Of a DNA stretch of 64,000 bases, positions 26,536 through 38,333 are shown piece after piece. The notes beneath the pieces were generated by a model, which searched no databases, was not told the origin of the DNA, and saw only the letters and a list, made by a program, of their open reading frames with translations. Position numbers and translations under genes: made by a program. Source of the DNA: Rhyacichthys aspro (Eukaryota; Chordata; Actinopteri; Gobiiformes; Rhyacichthyidae); NCBI GenBank assembly GCA_036850595.1, contig CM072156.1, positions 7,929,441 through 7,993,440 on the forward strand. Reading direction: 5' to 3'. How positions within the stretch are numbered: position 1 is the first letter of the stretch; each line of letters opens with the position of its first letter.

Positions 26536-29500
26536 TACATTGTGTTAGTCAAGGTGGCCATCTTAACTACAGAGTGCTGCGGGAAACACTGATCTTGTGA
26601 CATACTCACATGACATATCACTGCAACTGAATGTTCTGTTTGATTATTGACTATTTATAATATTATTATTATTACTATTATTATATTTTGGTCATGTAGT
26701 TAATAGGAATGGGCTCAGAGGACACAGACAGACAAAATACTTTACCACAGTCATTTGGTTTCTTCACTGGTAGTTTTTAGCAGGAGGGTTCACTGAGTGT
26801 AAAAGGCGGCTCAAGTGTTGGCTGGAATGTAGTTCTGCCGTCTGAAATGTCCTCCACTGATGACCTTTGAACTCTCCTCCTGCTTTCACTCCCTTTCATA
26901 CAAACATTCACTCATGTCAGTTCTTCTGCATTGTTTGTCAGATCTAATAAGATTGAATAATTACAGTAATTTTATTCTCTTATGACCACAATATTTTACC
27001 TTTTTCCTCCTGACACATTTCTCCTTCAGATGTTACATTTGAAAAGCTCATGAGTCAAAATAAATGGCTTTTTTTCTCAAGGAGGTTTCCAGGAGCAGCG
27101 TGTCTTCTTGAATTTGCATGTGTCTCTTGTCTCGAATCCACTATGTGTGTTTTATGTCTCACTGATTGTCCCTCCTTCCCCTCCATGTCCTCTCTGTCCT
27201 CTGTCCACACCTGTCGCTGCTCTCAGTGGCCGCTCCTCGTCCTCGACACCTCTCCTTTAAGAGGTTTTCTCTGTTCTCTCGGTTGCCAGGTAACCTCCGG
27301 CATGTCTGGGTGCTTTAACACTAAGGATGGATGGGCACGACTAAGTTGATTAAGGTCACATTGACAAAGGCCAGAGAAATACTCCTTTCTGACAGTGGTT
27401 TAATTTGAAAGGAAAAGGAAGGTGACAGCAGTACTTTTGGCGAATACACTCCTCGTTTTTTTCTTTTTTTTTTTGACTTGACAGGATTTGCATGCACAAG
27501 AGAGAGGAGATAGCCTGCTATGTTTGTTAAGCTAGTCTCTTGTGTAGAAGTAGCATGTTCTGCCTCCATTGCCTTTACTTTAAGGTTTTAGCTTAGGATG
27601 CTTATAAACTTATGATTTAGTAATTCTAAATGTTGCTAAATATATTTATATGTTTTTTGGCACATGAGAGGAAAAGTATGTACACTTCCCGAGGCATTTT
27701 TGTGCAGAAAATTGTACATAAAATGTGGTATGATCAAAGAGTGTATCCGCCCAAATGTCTGCAAAACTTATAAACTGCCATGACATTTCAGCACAGACAT
27801 GAGCACATGAGATGATAGAAGGGAAGTGAGAGGTTAGGACTGCACCATGTGATGCCCCTGAAGGCGTCAGTTCAGATTTGAATTGTAATCTTTGAAGTGA
27901 TTCAGTCAGTTGCAAAACATATATACAGACTTGCATGCATTCACTGATTACATGAGTCTTACCCATTCACAAACCAAACCATCAAGAACAGGAAAGGTAT
28001 AAACAATATACCTGACATTTCTTTGATGATGTCCACTTTTAGGAGGGATGTGGATGTGGCTTGGTTTGGTTGCCTACAACACTACACTTAAATTGTTTCC
28101 ATGATTGCAAATTGCTCCGGATGTGTGTATACAGCATGAGCTAGACATATTTTACCAAACCACATGAGCCACGACTGACATATTCTTCTATTGAACTAAA
28201 TCAATAGAGAATGCTGCATGTAAAAGAGGCATGCAGTGTATAAACAGACAATAATCAATAGTTAGTACTGTAGCTGATACCTTAGGTGTCTTTTTTTTCC
28301 GGACATACATAACAATATTGGTTACAAAGTATGAATAAAATGTGTTGAAATCGAAACCATGAATCACAAAAATGAACTGTTATTGTGTGTAACAGTAGGT
28401 TAAGAAAAACAAATGGTTTGCCTTCAGTGTGCTTTATTAACATATTAATGACGGTATTGTCTAGTTTAACCACTAACTGTAGACGTCCTGGATTAACTGG
28501 CTACATTAATATTAATAATACAGTTGACGTGTCCAGGTAAAACAGTTTCCTATGATTCACTGAGGCCACCTACTGGACGACTCACACCCATGGGTAATAA
28601 TGCACAGCGTAACGGGATGCAGTGTGCGTGTGTGGCGTGAACCCCGTGAATGCGCCGTATGTTTTGGAGGAAGTTGGCATGCCACAATAAAAACTCCTGA
28701 CACACTCAAGCCTTAGTCATTTTGGTTTTAGTCTGAAGCAGCAGAGGTGGGGGATAACTGAACTCCAGACATTGGCGTATTATAATTTTAATTTAAAAAT
28801 TCAGAATGGTCTTTATCAAATTTAAATTATGGTGGCAAACATGAAATCAGTATTGAGTTGAGTTGGAGGTAAATGACTGAATTTCTTAAACACATAACAT
28901 CAGCGCAGTTTATCAACTCTTTTCTGTCATAGATATTGCGGAAGCTGAAATTGTGACGGCAATTCATTTTGTGGTTTATTGTTAAGTCTAGCCATTACAT
29001 TTCAATATTTCCTGAACCCAAAAAATCACATTTCATATGTCATATAGTCTGACTCAGACTTCAAGGCTTCCTTAAATTTATTTCCCTCTCTGTAACAGGC
29101 CTTGTGGCTTGATTTGTTGTTAATGTAAATGTGGCATGTAAAGGAAGCTTACCCATACAGTAGTGGTCAAAATTATTAGAATGCATGACAGATCTGGAAA
29201 TATTCACCTTTTTTGGCTCCAAAACATGATTTAATTTCATACTGATGATGATAGATGCAGATGGTTGCTGAACAAATATCATATGAAGTGAGTCTTACTG
29301 TTTTTATCCACGTTTTACTTTAATATTTGGTATCTCAACCTTTTGCAGCAGATCTCTCTGGCATAATGTCAACATATTTCCTGAGAACTTTAACGCTAAT
29401 GTTATCCCATGGTTTCTTCTGTAATGGAATATGATTGTGTGACACTAACAGTGAAATAGGCCTAGCTTGTTTTTTTTTATCAGGAAAATGACCTAAGTCT

Positions 29501-30844
29501 CTTTATGATTGCTCCATTCTGTATTTCTTATAGAGCATAATGATGACTTTGTAGATATTTTATCCATTTTATTGTATTTTAATGGCCAATTCAACAAAAA
29601 TAACTAAATATGTCCAGTAATCTAATAATTTTGGCCACCACTGTATATTTAGTAAAAAAATTTTGAAGGGACTGTGTGCCACCGCCCCGTGTGACAGGGC
29701 CTTGATAGTGATTGTGAAACCAGCAGTACTTTACAACAGCAGGGATTTAGAGTGCTTTGACTGAATAAAATAACTCAATATTAACATCTTTCCTAGTCCC
29801 TACTGTCTTCCTCACTAAATGTGTTACACTTGGATTTTGTTCTATCATGTTAATGTCACTAATCAGTCTGACCATGTTGTTATTATTAATCGACATTTGA
29901 ATCTTCACTGCATCTTGTCTCCCATCATAGAGGCACATTCATGAATGGCTTTCAGAAAGTAGTCAGTGCTTCTCCTTCATCTAACAGAAGCCTAAAGTTC
30001 TTGCTGAGTTACTAATGAACTCAATACGTGTGTTTTACAGAGTTTCGTTCACCGTCTCACATCAGTGGGCTGAACCGGACGTCCTCTCTCAGTGGAGCCG
30101 ACAGGACAGACTCTCTGTCGATCAGCGGCAGCAACAGCCAGCTCAACAACAGCATCCCGTCACAGCAGTACATCCCAGACTTTAATGTCCGAGCCCTCAC
30201 CGACCTGCAGTTTGTCAAGGTTCCTTTTTTTTATTATTTTACATTATTAGACGTGTATGCTTCATTAGTCCTTAATTTAATCCTTCGACAAGCAAAACAA
30301 AATTTAAACTTTTATATAACTGTGTATTTTTTATTGTACAGACATGAATTTAGAGATGTTATGAACTTTGTAGATATTGGGTTATAAGTGTTATAGAAGA
30401 GTGTGTGGGTATGAAAAGGTTATATTCTCTTTTTAATGTCTCTATAATTTAGTTCTGTAGTTTTTGTATTTGATATTTTATTTGTACTATTGCTGTTTTT
30501 ACTTTCTTATGACATGTTTATGAGTAACTCCAGCTGTGATATTTCCTCTCTGCCCTTTTCAGATCACAAAGGCCCAGTACCAAAATGGTCTGATGGCGTC
30601 GCGTCTGGACAGCACACCCCAGTCACCAGAGAGCGGTCACCACACAACACAGCTGGACCAGACCGCTCCCCCCAACACCACCAACACCATCACCCCAACG
30701 ACACTGGCCATCTCGGACCTGAGCGGCCCAGACTCCACGATGATGGAGAACGGGCCGGACGAGACGACGCTGCTCCTCCTCAACGAGCACAACTCCCCTC
30801 ACAGCGCGCCCAACCATCACAACCAACTGGACAACAGCATCTGA
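8853..30844 (+). CDS. cnnm4: CNNM4 metal transport mediator (ancient conserved domain protein 4)
   Basis: A plasma-membrane protein linked to Mg2+ efflux. Coding exons are 8853-10260, 18431-18574, 18768-18902, 20228-20397, 25547-25643, 30041-30219 and 30563-30844. Phases join perfectly, giving 804 residues (human CNNM4 is 775). In order it has a signal-like hydrophobic stretch (about 10-29), an extracellular domain with N-glycosylation sequons near 79, 107 and 124, and a DUF21 membrane core from about 184 that includes [20 protein letters not shown]. A CBS pair starts near RTKTVEDVMTPL (371) and runs across the exon 1/2 join; a cyclic-nucleotide-binding-like domain follows in exons 4-5, then a Ser-rich tail. 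CNNM4 rather than CNNM2 is chosen from KVTEPYNDLVKEELNMIQ, FMLLTFPLS and SEILDESDMYTDNR. The start at 8853 has a good context (aaacATGG). The last intron has an unusual donor (AAG|GTTCCT). A partial copy of its 3' end is repeated in unit B. Confidence 0.96.
13786..14063. mobile_element. hAT-like MITE with perfect 8-bp target duplication
   Basis: This 278-bp AT-rich element starts AGGGCTGCTCGATTA, and from its right end inward it reads CCAAAACTGTGCAATTAAT, an imperfect inverted repeat. It is flanked by an exact 8-bp direct repeat, ctcatcat, at 13778-13785 and 14064-14071. No coding potential is seen. The terminal sequence resembles widespread fish elements ending in GGGCTGCACGATTA. Confidence 0.72.
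15890..15899. promoter_or_regulatory. TCTCGCGAGA palindrome in cnnm4 intron 1
   Basis: An exact copy of the 10-bp palindromic element known from CpG-type vertebrate promoters. An inverted repeat (tttgtgagtt ... aactcacgaaa) follows at about 15900-15925. It lies deep in an intron, so it may mark an internal promoter or be chance. Confidence 0.4.
18903..20227 (+). other. cnnm4: cnnm4 intron 3
   Basis: Donor gtgagg, acceptor cctgcag. AT-rich DNA with no exon or clear repeat that I can support. Confidence 0.7.
20398..25546 (+). other. cnnm4: cnnm4 intron 4
   Basis: This 5.1-kb intron has donor gtatgt and acceptor tttcag. It begins with a decayed Tc1-like transposon remnant (20519-20948). The rest shows a short GT run near 23374-23390 and no supportable gene. 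Confidence 0.7.
20519..20948 (-). mobile_element. Tc1-like DNA transposon remnant, internally deleted
   Basis: The left end reads CTGCCTGACCAAAAAAAA just after a TA dinucleotide, then continues with the TIR-proximal sequence of a common fish Tc1-like family. On the minus strand, pieces of transposase C-terminus are readable (KEWLKSM, WIGHNKVQRIFG) but stops and frameshifts break them. The central transposase region is missing. A dead insertion in cnnm4 intron 4. Confidence 0.7.
26270..26591. mobile_element. MITE with CAGTGTTTCCC termini and internal TA microsatellite
   Basis: It has perfect 11-bp terminal inverted repeats, CAGTGTTTCCC at the left and GGGAAACACTG at the right, flanked on both sides by the direct repeat atctt (26265-26269 and 26592-26596). 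The termini look hAT-like, but only 5 flanking bases match instead of 8. There is no coding frame. Confidence 0.68.
26473..26532. repeat. (TA)n microsatellite
   Basis: About 30 TA dinucleotides without interruption, located inside the MITE at 26270-26591. Confidence 0.92.
29158..29643. mobile_element. Tc1/mariner-type MITE (unit A copy)
   Basis: The left terminus is CAGTAGTGGTCAAAATTATT; the right one, read inward, is CAGTGGTGGCCAAAATTATT. TA dinucleotides flank both ends (29156-29157, 29644-29645), as for Tc1/mariner target sites. It is 486 bp with no intact transposase. The same element sits in unit B, so it predates the duplication. Confidence 0.78.
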
Positions 30845-32895
30845 CCCATCGCCTGTCCCGCTCCAATTGCTCACCAACAATCAGAGGGACACTGACAGAA
30901 AGGAGTTGTGTGTGTGAGGGAGTGGGACAGACACTGACAAGGTTCAAAAAGACACAGACATAGTTGTGTGAATATGCAACCCTTAAAGGACATGCCAAAG
31001 CAACTGGACATTAACTTAACGCTGATGAGTAGATGACATGAAGCGTCTGTATGTGTTCATGTGTGTGCATCTTCATCTAATGTCTGTGGACCTGAATGTC
31101 TGGACCAGAAAGCCCTTCCCTGTCTTCTTCTGTGCTTGAATGTCATTATCTCCTTTTCTCTGTCCTAATCAAAAGACTCAGGGAGCTCCCGCCATCCTAC
31201 TTGTCTTTTCCTTAACCTCCTCAGCTACGTTCCTTACCAAACCGAGATACTGCCGCATGTGTAGCACTTGCAGCTCTCTCTACATCTGTCTCATCTGCTA
31301 GAAGACAAAGACCTGAGTATGTTAACACAGAGCAAAAAAAGACATGTAACTATTATATCTTCCATAACGTTTTATAGTGAGAGACTGATATTTATTGATC
31401 CTTGTGAGCTCAAATGGGATTTCTTCTATTAGGGATGGATTACTATTCTTTTTCCTTTCTTTTTTCCGAGCTGTATGAGATTTTAGCAGATTTTAGGCAG
31501 CAAGTCTGCCCTGTGATTGAGACAATCAGTGTGAATGTGTTGTACAAAACGTTTAGGGTACGTTAGCTGTGGCTGGAAACCTAAGCTTTTCTTTTCTGTT
31601 GCTCTGACTTGATTTGTTCTCGTCGTAGTGACTGCACTGATATGAAAACAGTCGCAGTTTTGTGCCTGTATGTGTGTGTCAAAGTATGTATTTGACCAAA
31701 ATGGCCATCACCAGAATCGGTGGGAACACAACCAAAAGAGGGAATCTTTTTCACCTCACCACTAGAAAATACTTTAAGAAAATTAGAGACGTTATTTATT
31801 GTATAGTTCAATGTATGTGTGTATATATATATATATAAATATATTTTATTTGTGAAAAGGAGGATGAGATTTATGATATTTCCTCGCTTTGTGATTTTAC
31901 ATTATATGTTCCTTTTATATGTTTTTTTTCTAATTAGTTTTAATTTTGTTAGGTTTGGGTGCACACTGGTATTCTGAACAACTATCGTAAATAATTGTTT
32001 TTTTTCAGAGCCAAATCTTAGGAGAAACACTCCATTTTTTTTACTGTACCTTCATACCTGCCCTTTTAAATGTAAAGTCTGTCATTTACGATACTATATG
32101 AATGAACTGAATTTTATTGCAGTGAAGTTGAGACACTAAGTCAATTTGGAGTTGTGTTTTTTCTCTTCTGGTTTCAGTTCTTTTTGTTCTTTTCAGAGTT
32201 ATTACTTTTAAGACAAACTGCATGTATGACTACTGAAGCCCTCTTTGTTAGTGATTAGTTTCATGTTTGCTTGTCTAGATTCATTGTGGAATTCAAAAAC
32301 TTCCAGGCCTTAAAAAGAGGATTCATGAAGCACCTTTGTTTCCATTTTCAGATGAGTTCAATGCTTCAGTCATGTGTTTTGTTTTTGGGGGGTTTTTTTT
32401 GCATTTCATGTCTCAGATGTTTGTTTTTTTTAATTACAACATCTTACTAATACTTACAACAAATTTTCCCAGTGCACCATCTTGCATTTAGATTGTTAAT
32501 TTGTTTTGTTTTGTTTTGTTTTTTGCCAAGTGCTGTTGTTATACAAAGTAGCGTGCTAAAAGTAAGATCAAGACACTGTATTGTGGACTAAATACAGCTA
32601 CTTGCTAAAGTCATATTGCCATTGAGCTCAGCCTTGGCTGAGGCCAACACTGTATGTAATAAGCAATATAAAATATCTCAGTAACTAATTAAAGTTTGTT
32701 TTGGCCAGACTGTATGACACATAATACTGAAAATACAACTTGTAATCTTTTTGTTTCATTTGTGTGGTCTCCATGTGACACTAAAATCGGTTTTACTTGG
32801 TTTTTAGTTCACATTTCTCCTTTTTGTTTCTCTCTATGGATTTGAAAACATCTACAAAATAATGGGATCACTAATAAAACCTGTATGAACCAGAC
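30845..32895 (+). other. cnnm4: cnnm4 3' UTR
   Basis: A roughly 2-kb untranslated region after the cnnm4 stop, rich in T runs and a TTTTG repeat (about 32501-32522). An AATAAA poly(A) signal is at 32873-32878; a second possible one lies at 33546-33551. Unit B lacks positions 30243-32440 of this region. Confidence 0.65.
32873..32878 (+). promoter_or_regulatory. cnnm4: cnnm4 poly(A) signal
   Basis: AATAAA about 2.0 kb after the cnnm4 stop. An alternative AATAAA at 33546-33551 would give a longer 3' UTR. Confidence 0.5.
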
Positions 32896-33642
32896 ACACA
32901 CTGACGCAACTGCTCTGGCATTCAGCTCTATGTGCTTTTCTCAGTATGAAGTCTAATAATCATTCTGTTCAAATATATTAAACCTAAAAGCACTTTAGAA
33001 AAGGAACACAGTATTTTCCCAAAGCCACTTGTCATTTGCCTTGCCAAATTGCCTTGTTAAGATGCTGTGTTGCAATGTTGATATTGGCCATGATTTCATA
33101 ACTGTCGCCTCATGACGCTGTACTTTTTTACCCCGTCATGATATTCAATACAAGCATTTGAAATAAGGAAGCACCATAATGTTGCCTTGTCTCTCTTTTT
33201 AAGTGACTCTACTGTGTGCTTTTTGTGTTCATTCCTGTTTTAGACACACTCCCATTTCAAAATAACACCTTCAGATGGTTTTAAATTGTACAGGGTTTGG
33301 GTTTGTTGTGTAAGTTATGTCTGGTTAAGTTTTGTACTTCAGAACTGTAATTCTGGTTAGCATAAAATTTTTGTATTATTATTATTATTATTGTTATGGA
33401 CTTTCATTTCGGAACAGAGTGAATGAAGAATCAACTGATGTCCTTTTCTCTCTGACATGCTTTAACTTAAAATACAAAGAAACAAGGTGTATATACTGTT
33501 TTATAATTTCTGTCTTAATGGGTTTGGAAGATGAGGAAAGTTATTAATAAACCTGAGATTTATTTCTCTATTGAATTTTACTACTTCTCCTGTTTTTTTC
33601 TCATAATTATTACTCATTCTTACCTGATGGGTGATAGTGTAT

Positions 33643-34460
33643 ACACCGATCAGGCATAACATTATGACCATTGCCAGTTAAAGTGAATAACACTGATTAT
33701 GTCTTCATCATGGCATCTTTAGTGAGAGGGATATAATATGCAGCAGGTGAACATTTTGTCCTTAAAGTTGATGTGTTAGAAGCAGGAAAAATGTGTAAGG
33801 AGTTGAGCGAGTGACAAAGGCCAAATTGTGCTAGACGACTGGGTCAAACCATCTCCAACACTCTTGTGGGGTCTTCCCGGTCTGCAGTGGTCAGTGATTA
33901 TGAAGAGTAGTCCAAGGAATGAACAGTGGTGAACTAGAGAAAGGGTCAAGGCTTAATGATGCACGTGGGGAGTAAGGTGGGCTCATATGGTCAAGTCCAA
34001 CAGAGGAACTACTATTGAAGGAGACGTTAATGCTGGTTCTGATAGCAAGATGTCAGAATACAAAGTGCATCACAGTTTGTTGTGTATGGGACCAGCCAGA
34101 GAGACCTCTGACCCCTGTGCATCATCGAAAGCCCCAACAATGGGCACGAGCATCAGAACTGTACCATGGACCAATGGAGGAAGGTGACCTGGTCTTATTT
34201 TGAGGTGTTAATTTGGACTCTAAAATGCCCAGATCTCAATCCAGTCGAGCTTCAGTGGGATGTGCTGGACAAATAACTCCAATCCATGGAGACCCTACCT
34301 CAAATGTACAGGACTTAAAGGATCTTGGTGTCAGATCCCACAGGACACCTTCAGGGGTCTACAGGAGTCCATGCCTCGAAAGGTCAGGGCTGTTTCGGGA
34401 ACAAAAGAGGGAACAACACAATATTAAACAGGTGGTGTTAATGTTATGCCTGATTGGTGT
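33643..34460 (+). mobile_element. Tc1-like transposon remnant (unit A copy)
   Basis: It is bounded by inverted ends containing CACCGATCAGGCATAAC and GTTATGCCTGATTGGTG. In between lie plus-strand fragments of a Tc1-like transposase gene in several frames, with frameshifts and a large internal deletion. It occurs between cnnm4 and il1b and is repeated in unit B (42519-43349). Not functional. Confidence 0.85.
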
Positions 34461-36594
34461 CGTTTTAATTGCTGTCAATTTTTGTATCTATTAATTGTTC
34501 AGAAAGAATTAGTAATAAATACACTGTTTTTCCATCTATGTATTCATTTATGTTTATGTATAAAACCACATAAAACCCACAAACTTATGTTTAAAGCTAC
34601 ATATCTAGGAATGTGCTCCATTTCTCCAATATCTTCCATCTTATTATTATTATTATTTATTTTTTCTCCATGTTGTCACGCCCTCTTCCTGGTCCCTCAC
34701 CTCAAAACCCTTTTAAAAGTGCTCGAACCAGCCAAGCCTTTTGATGACACACTGTGATGCAACATCTCTATACTGGCTGTGAGTGGGTGAGGAAGTGAAA
34801 ATAATTGTCCGGAGAAGTGTGTGGCTGTTGAGAAATCCCAAGGCTGCGGCTGCTCCCGTTGTTTGACATCACTGGGAATTTTGTCAGTCGAACTGGAAAG
34901 GCAGGGTTATCTCCGCTATACACAAAGGGCCAGCTGAAAATGGAGATGAAGGCGATACTGGGTTTTAATGCTTCAATGATACCTAATAATTTTGATTTTA
35001 ATTTTCAAACTAGATCCACCCAGTAGTATACAGTTTGAATAATAGTTTTTGTAGATTTTGTACATTAAATTTACTTATGAATAATATACATTTATACATT
35101 AGAACACAACACACAAGAGCGCAATAACACTTGGAGAATCAGCTTAAATAGACAGATCACAGCATGTTTTTGGGACTTCCTGACGCATCCTGAAAGTCCC
35201 GCGCAACTGGAAATACTATGTGTAGGTAATAGATCCTTGATGCATTGGGTTTCTCTATGCAGTGATCAAAGACCACACAAAATGATTCAGATCAAGCCAA
35301 TTAAATGATTCTGCCAATGCATAGTGCTGCTACAATGTACTGTGACCCATATGCATCAGTGGTGCAATACACAAAACATCTAGTAGAACAATGAAGTGAA
35401 CATTTAAGTGAACTAATCTGTGTGACACGAACCTGAATCACAGACACACTATAGACAGACATACTAGGTGTACATAAACAATGAGGAAGTAGGAAGTGGG
35501 AAGTCCAGGTTCAGTGGTCTAGTTTGATGTATGAGTAAGTGTGAGAAAATTGAGTCTGCTACCGAACTGAAATGTACAATTTATTAACAGTGAAGTTTTT
35601 ATAGTTTTACATAGTTGAACCATTTCAAAAGAAAGCTATTCTAAACTAAAGCTAAACTGTGTTTTCCCCAAAATTTTCTGTCAGGTCAGGTGTTTGTTGT
35701 CACTCACTTCCTCTGTTTTAGTGGTATAAATTTGGCAAATGGGATGTGAAAGTGCTGCTTAGCCTCAACATGACAGTGTAAGGAGGCAGTGAGGAAATGC
35801 ATTAGTCAGCAGCAAACTATGGAATAGTTTAAGTACAATAACATACTGTACACAGTCTTCCTCTCACATAAACAGATTAAAGGTTGTAACTGTCTTCTGG
35901 ATGTTTTTTGGGCTGGACCAGCTGGATTATTGATTAAATGGTAAACTGATTGTACATTTGTTTGAACCATTTTACCTATAGGTCCTATAGGTACCATAAC
36001 ACTGATACTAAAAGAAAGATATATAAATGGTACCATTGACCAAAATGTGTGAAGAAATACCCAAAATGCTTAACATCGGTAAAATCCCATTATATGAAAT
36101 GTTAAATAATCTCATCTGCAATTTTCCCATTGTCTGACATCCTTGTCTCCACCCTGTATGGCTTTAGGGGCAGTAAATTCCACCAGCCATAATAATGTTT
36201 ATTGCAACATTGCAACAGAGTCTTTTATTTCTTCACTTCCTCTACTTTGAAAAGGGATAGGCTACGTTATGCACACACAGTTTTGAGGCTTGGTTATACA
36301 TTTACATACATACTTTTGGTTGTAAAAGACGCACTGTATACAGATTTATACTCTTACAGTAATTGTTATAATAAAACAATAAAAAAGCTCATTGTATGTT
36401 GTCATAGTATGTTGTCAATTACACTTTTACAGTACACTTACAGTTTTATGCTGCCCACATTCAGGTGATGAATCTGTAACACTAATATTTGAGGTCTGTG
36501 GGTTTATTTGAGCTTTGATCCTTTATCTGGCATACCTGAACCCCCAGTGCATTAGCAAAGTGTAAAAAAACAGTATTTCATCATCACCAGCCTA
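34461..36594. other. Intergenic region upstream of il1b copy A
   Basis: About 2.1 kb, AT-rich, with no supportable gene. It ends in the il1b promoter. The same region is repeated upstream of il1b copy B with two small deletions there (about 33 bp and about 20 bp), so both il1b genes inherited the same upstream control DNA. Confidence 0.65.
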
Positions 36595-36640
36595 CTTCCG
36601 CCGGCTGAAAGGGAAAATTCCCTTGACTGCTGTATAAATA
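36595..36640 (+). promoter_or_regulatory. il1b: il1b copy A core promoter: ETS-like, kappa-B, TATA
   Basis: CTTCCG (36595-36600; GGAA core on the minus strand) is followed by GGAAAATTCC (36612-36621), which fits the kappa-B consensus GGRRNNYYCC, and by TATAAATA (36633-36640). A non-coding first exon follows (about 36665-36747, ending near a gtaaat donor), then an acceptor at 36847-36849. A kappa-B site beside the TATA box fits NF-kB-driven induction. That role is inferred. Confidence 0.65.
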
Positions 36641-36860
36641 AGGAGTAAGTCCAGACAGGCAGTACAACACTGACAGAGTAAAGCATCTGCTGGGATCTTA
36701 ACCAAGCACACTAACAAAACCTTTATATCACAGAAGAGTAAAAGGTAAATGGATTTTCTATCAATGTTTTTATTGTTCACATTATTCAGATAAATTTGTA
36801 TTCATATATCAGTTTTTTTGGTTAATTATTTGCTTTATTTTAAATGCAGCAGCCAAAAAG

Positions 36861-37987
36861 ATGGAAGCTGAAATGAAATGCCGTACAAGCCACATGTGGA
36901 GCCCCAAGATGCCAAATGGACTGGACTTGGAGATTTCACATCATCCCCTGATGATGAGGCACGTGGCCAACCTGATCATTGCCATGGAGAGGATGAAAAA
37001 TGGTGTGGCCGAATCCATCCTGAGCCCTGATTTCAAGGATGAAAACCTGCTGAGCATCATGTTGGAAAGCATCGTGGAAGGTATGGCCCTAAGATCACCT
37101 TGTTGTTTCACACACTTTTGATTCAAAACAACAAAAACTGAAGCTTGACATATGGGCTGTGATCTTAAGTTGATCTGAAATACTAAATATTTTCTATCTG
37201 TCCTGACACACAGAACGGCATGTGTCTGAGCGGTTTGCAGCTCCACCAGCTCAGTTCAGGAGGACTGGAGAGCTCAACTGCACTGTGACCGACAGCCAAA
37301 AGAGAAACTTGGTCCTGGTCCAAAATAGCATGGAGCTGCATGCAGTAATGCTGCAGGGAGGCAGTGACAGCCGCAAAGGTAAACATCTGAAACAAATACC
37401 ACCATGTTCCCGTTAGGAGTTAATTACTAAAGCAACTACATCACATTACTTTATTCACTGTAATGAAAATGTTATGTGCTTTGTTTTCTTCACAGTTCAC
37501 CTGAACATGTCGACATATGTGAACGCAGCACCCAGCACAGAGGCCAGACCAGTGGCCCTCGGTATCAAGGGCACAAACCTCTACCTTTCTTGTCACATGG
37601 ATGGAAATGTGCCAACCCTGCACATAGAGGTAAATAGCACTATAGTATATAGTGACACAGTGTTGTGTTTGTGCTGATCTCATTTCATAAACGCATTCAT
37701 GATGAATGTAATATAACATAATGACACTGTCACTGACTCACAACTACCTGTTTTTTTTTTTTCAGGCTGTGAAGAACAAGGACTTGCTGTCGATGATCGG
37801 CACTGAGAGTGACACTGTGCGTTTTCTTTTCTACAAGCACGACACTGGGCTGAATTTGAGCACTCTCAGATCTGCACGCTTCCCTGACTGGTACATCAGC
37901 ACAGCGGAGCAGGACAACAAGCCAGTCCAGATGTGTGAGGAGGCCTCCAGCCGCTACCGGACCTTCAACATCCAGCGGCAGAGTTAG
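36861..37987 (+). CDS. il1b: Interleukin-1 beta, copy A
   Basis: A pro-inflammatory cytokine precursor; its mature beta-trefoil binds the IL-1 receptor on other cells. Coding exons are 36861-37080, 37214-37378, 37496-37629 and 37766-37987, with phases 1, 1, 0, giving 246 residues, the normal size for teleost il1b. There is no signal peptide, as expected for unconventional secretion. The N-terminal propeptide carries EISHHPL; the IL-1 signature (SARFPDWYISTA) lies at about 209-220; the protein ends RTFNIQRQS. No mammalian-type caspase-1 Asp site is evident, as usual in fish. The ATG lies 12 nt into its exon. It differs from copy B by a single residue, Met31 versus Thr31. Fish relatives I know have Thr there, so Met looks derived. 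Both flanks are duplicated. Confidence 0.96.
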
Positions 37988-38222
37988 ATAATGAACCCTG
38001 CTTCTTTTTTTATTATTATTATTAAAACACACAAGAGCACTACTGCTGTTTGCAGCAAAGATTTCAGAGTGTATAAGTATATATTAGATTATTTTTCCTG
38101 TATGTACTAAGTACAGAAATTGAAATGTTAATTTACTGACATTGTCAGGTTTTGCCATAAGAGGTCGCCATTTCTTGCTGCATGCAGTGCATACCAGCAG
38201 TTAATAATATGAATCTTTGTGT

Positions 38223-38333
38223 CTATTTATTTAACTATTTATTATTTATAATATCAGTATATCAATATGTTTAATGCCTTTGTTAAGAATGTCGAACACA
38301 TGTGCCCTTTAAGCCAGGTAAATTCAAAATAAA
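38223..38333 (+). promoter_or_regulatory. il1b: AU-rich element and poly(A) signal of il1b copy A
   Basis: Clustered ATTTA motifs (38223-38250) lie in the 3' UTR, followed by AATAAA at 38328-38333. ATTTA clusters destabilise cytokine mRNAs in vertebrates. This copy's instability is inferred. Confidence 0.6.

Larger units (their letters stand above)
25644..30040 (+). other. cnnm4: cnnm4 intron 5; contains the left duplication breakpoint
   Basis: Donor gtaagt, acceptor ttttacag. It carries a MITE with a TA microsatellite (26270-26591) and a TA-flanked Tc1-type MITE (29158-29643). From 27926 onward its sequence is repeated at 39237 onward, so the left edge of the segmental duplication lies inside it. 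Confidence 0.8.

Noticed and set aside
33987..34494. Several overlapping plus-strand open frames in unit A (and their twins near 42861-43383)
   Set aside because: They are frame fragments of a decayed Tc1-like transposase, not host genes.
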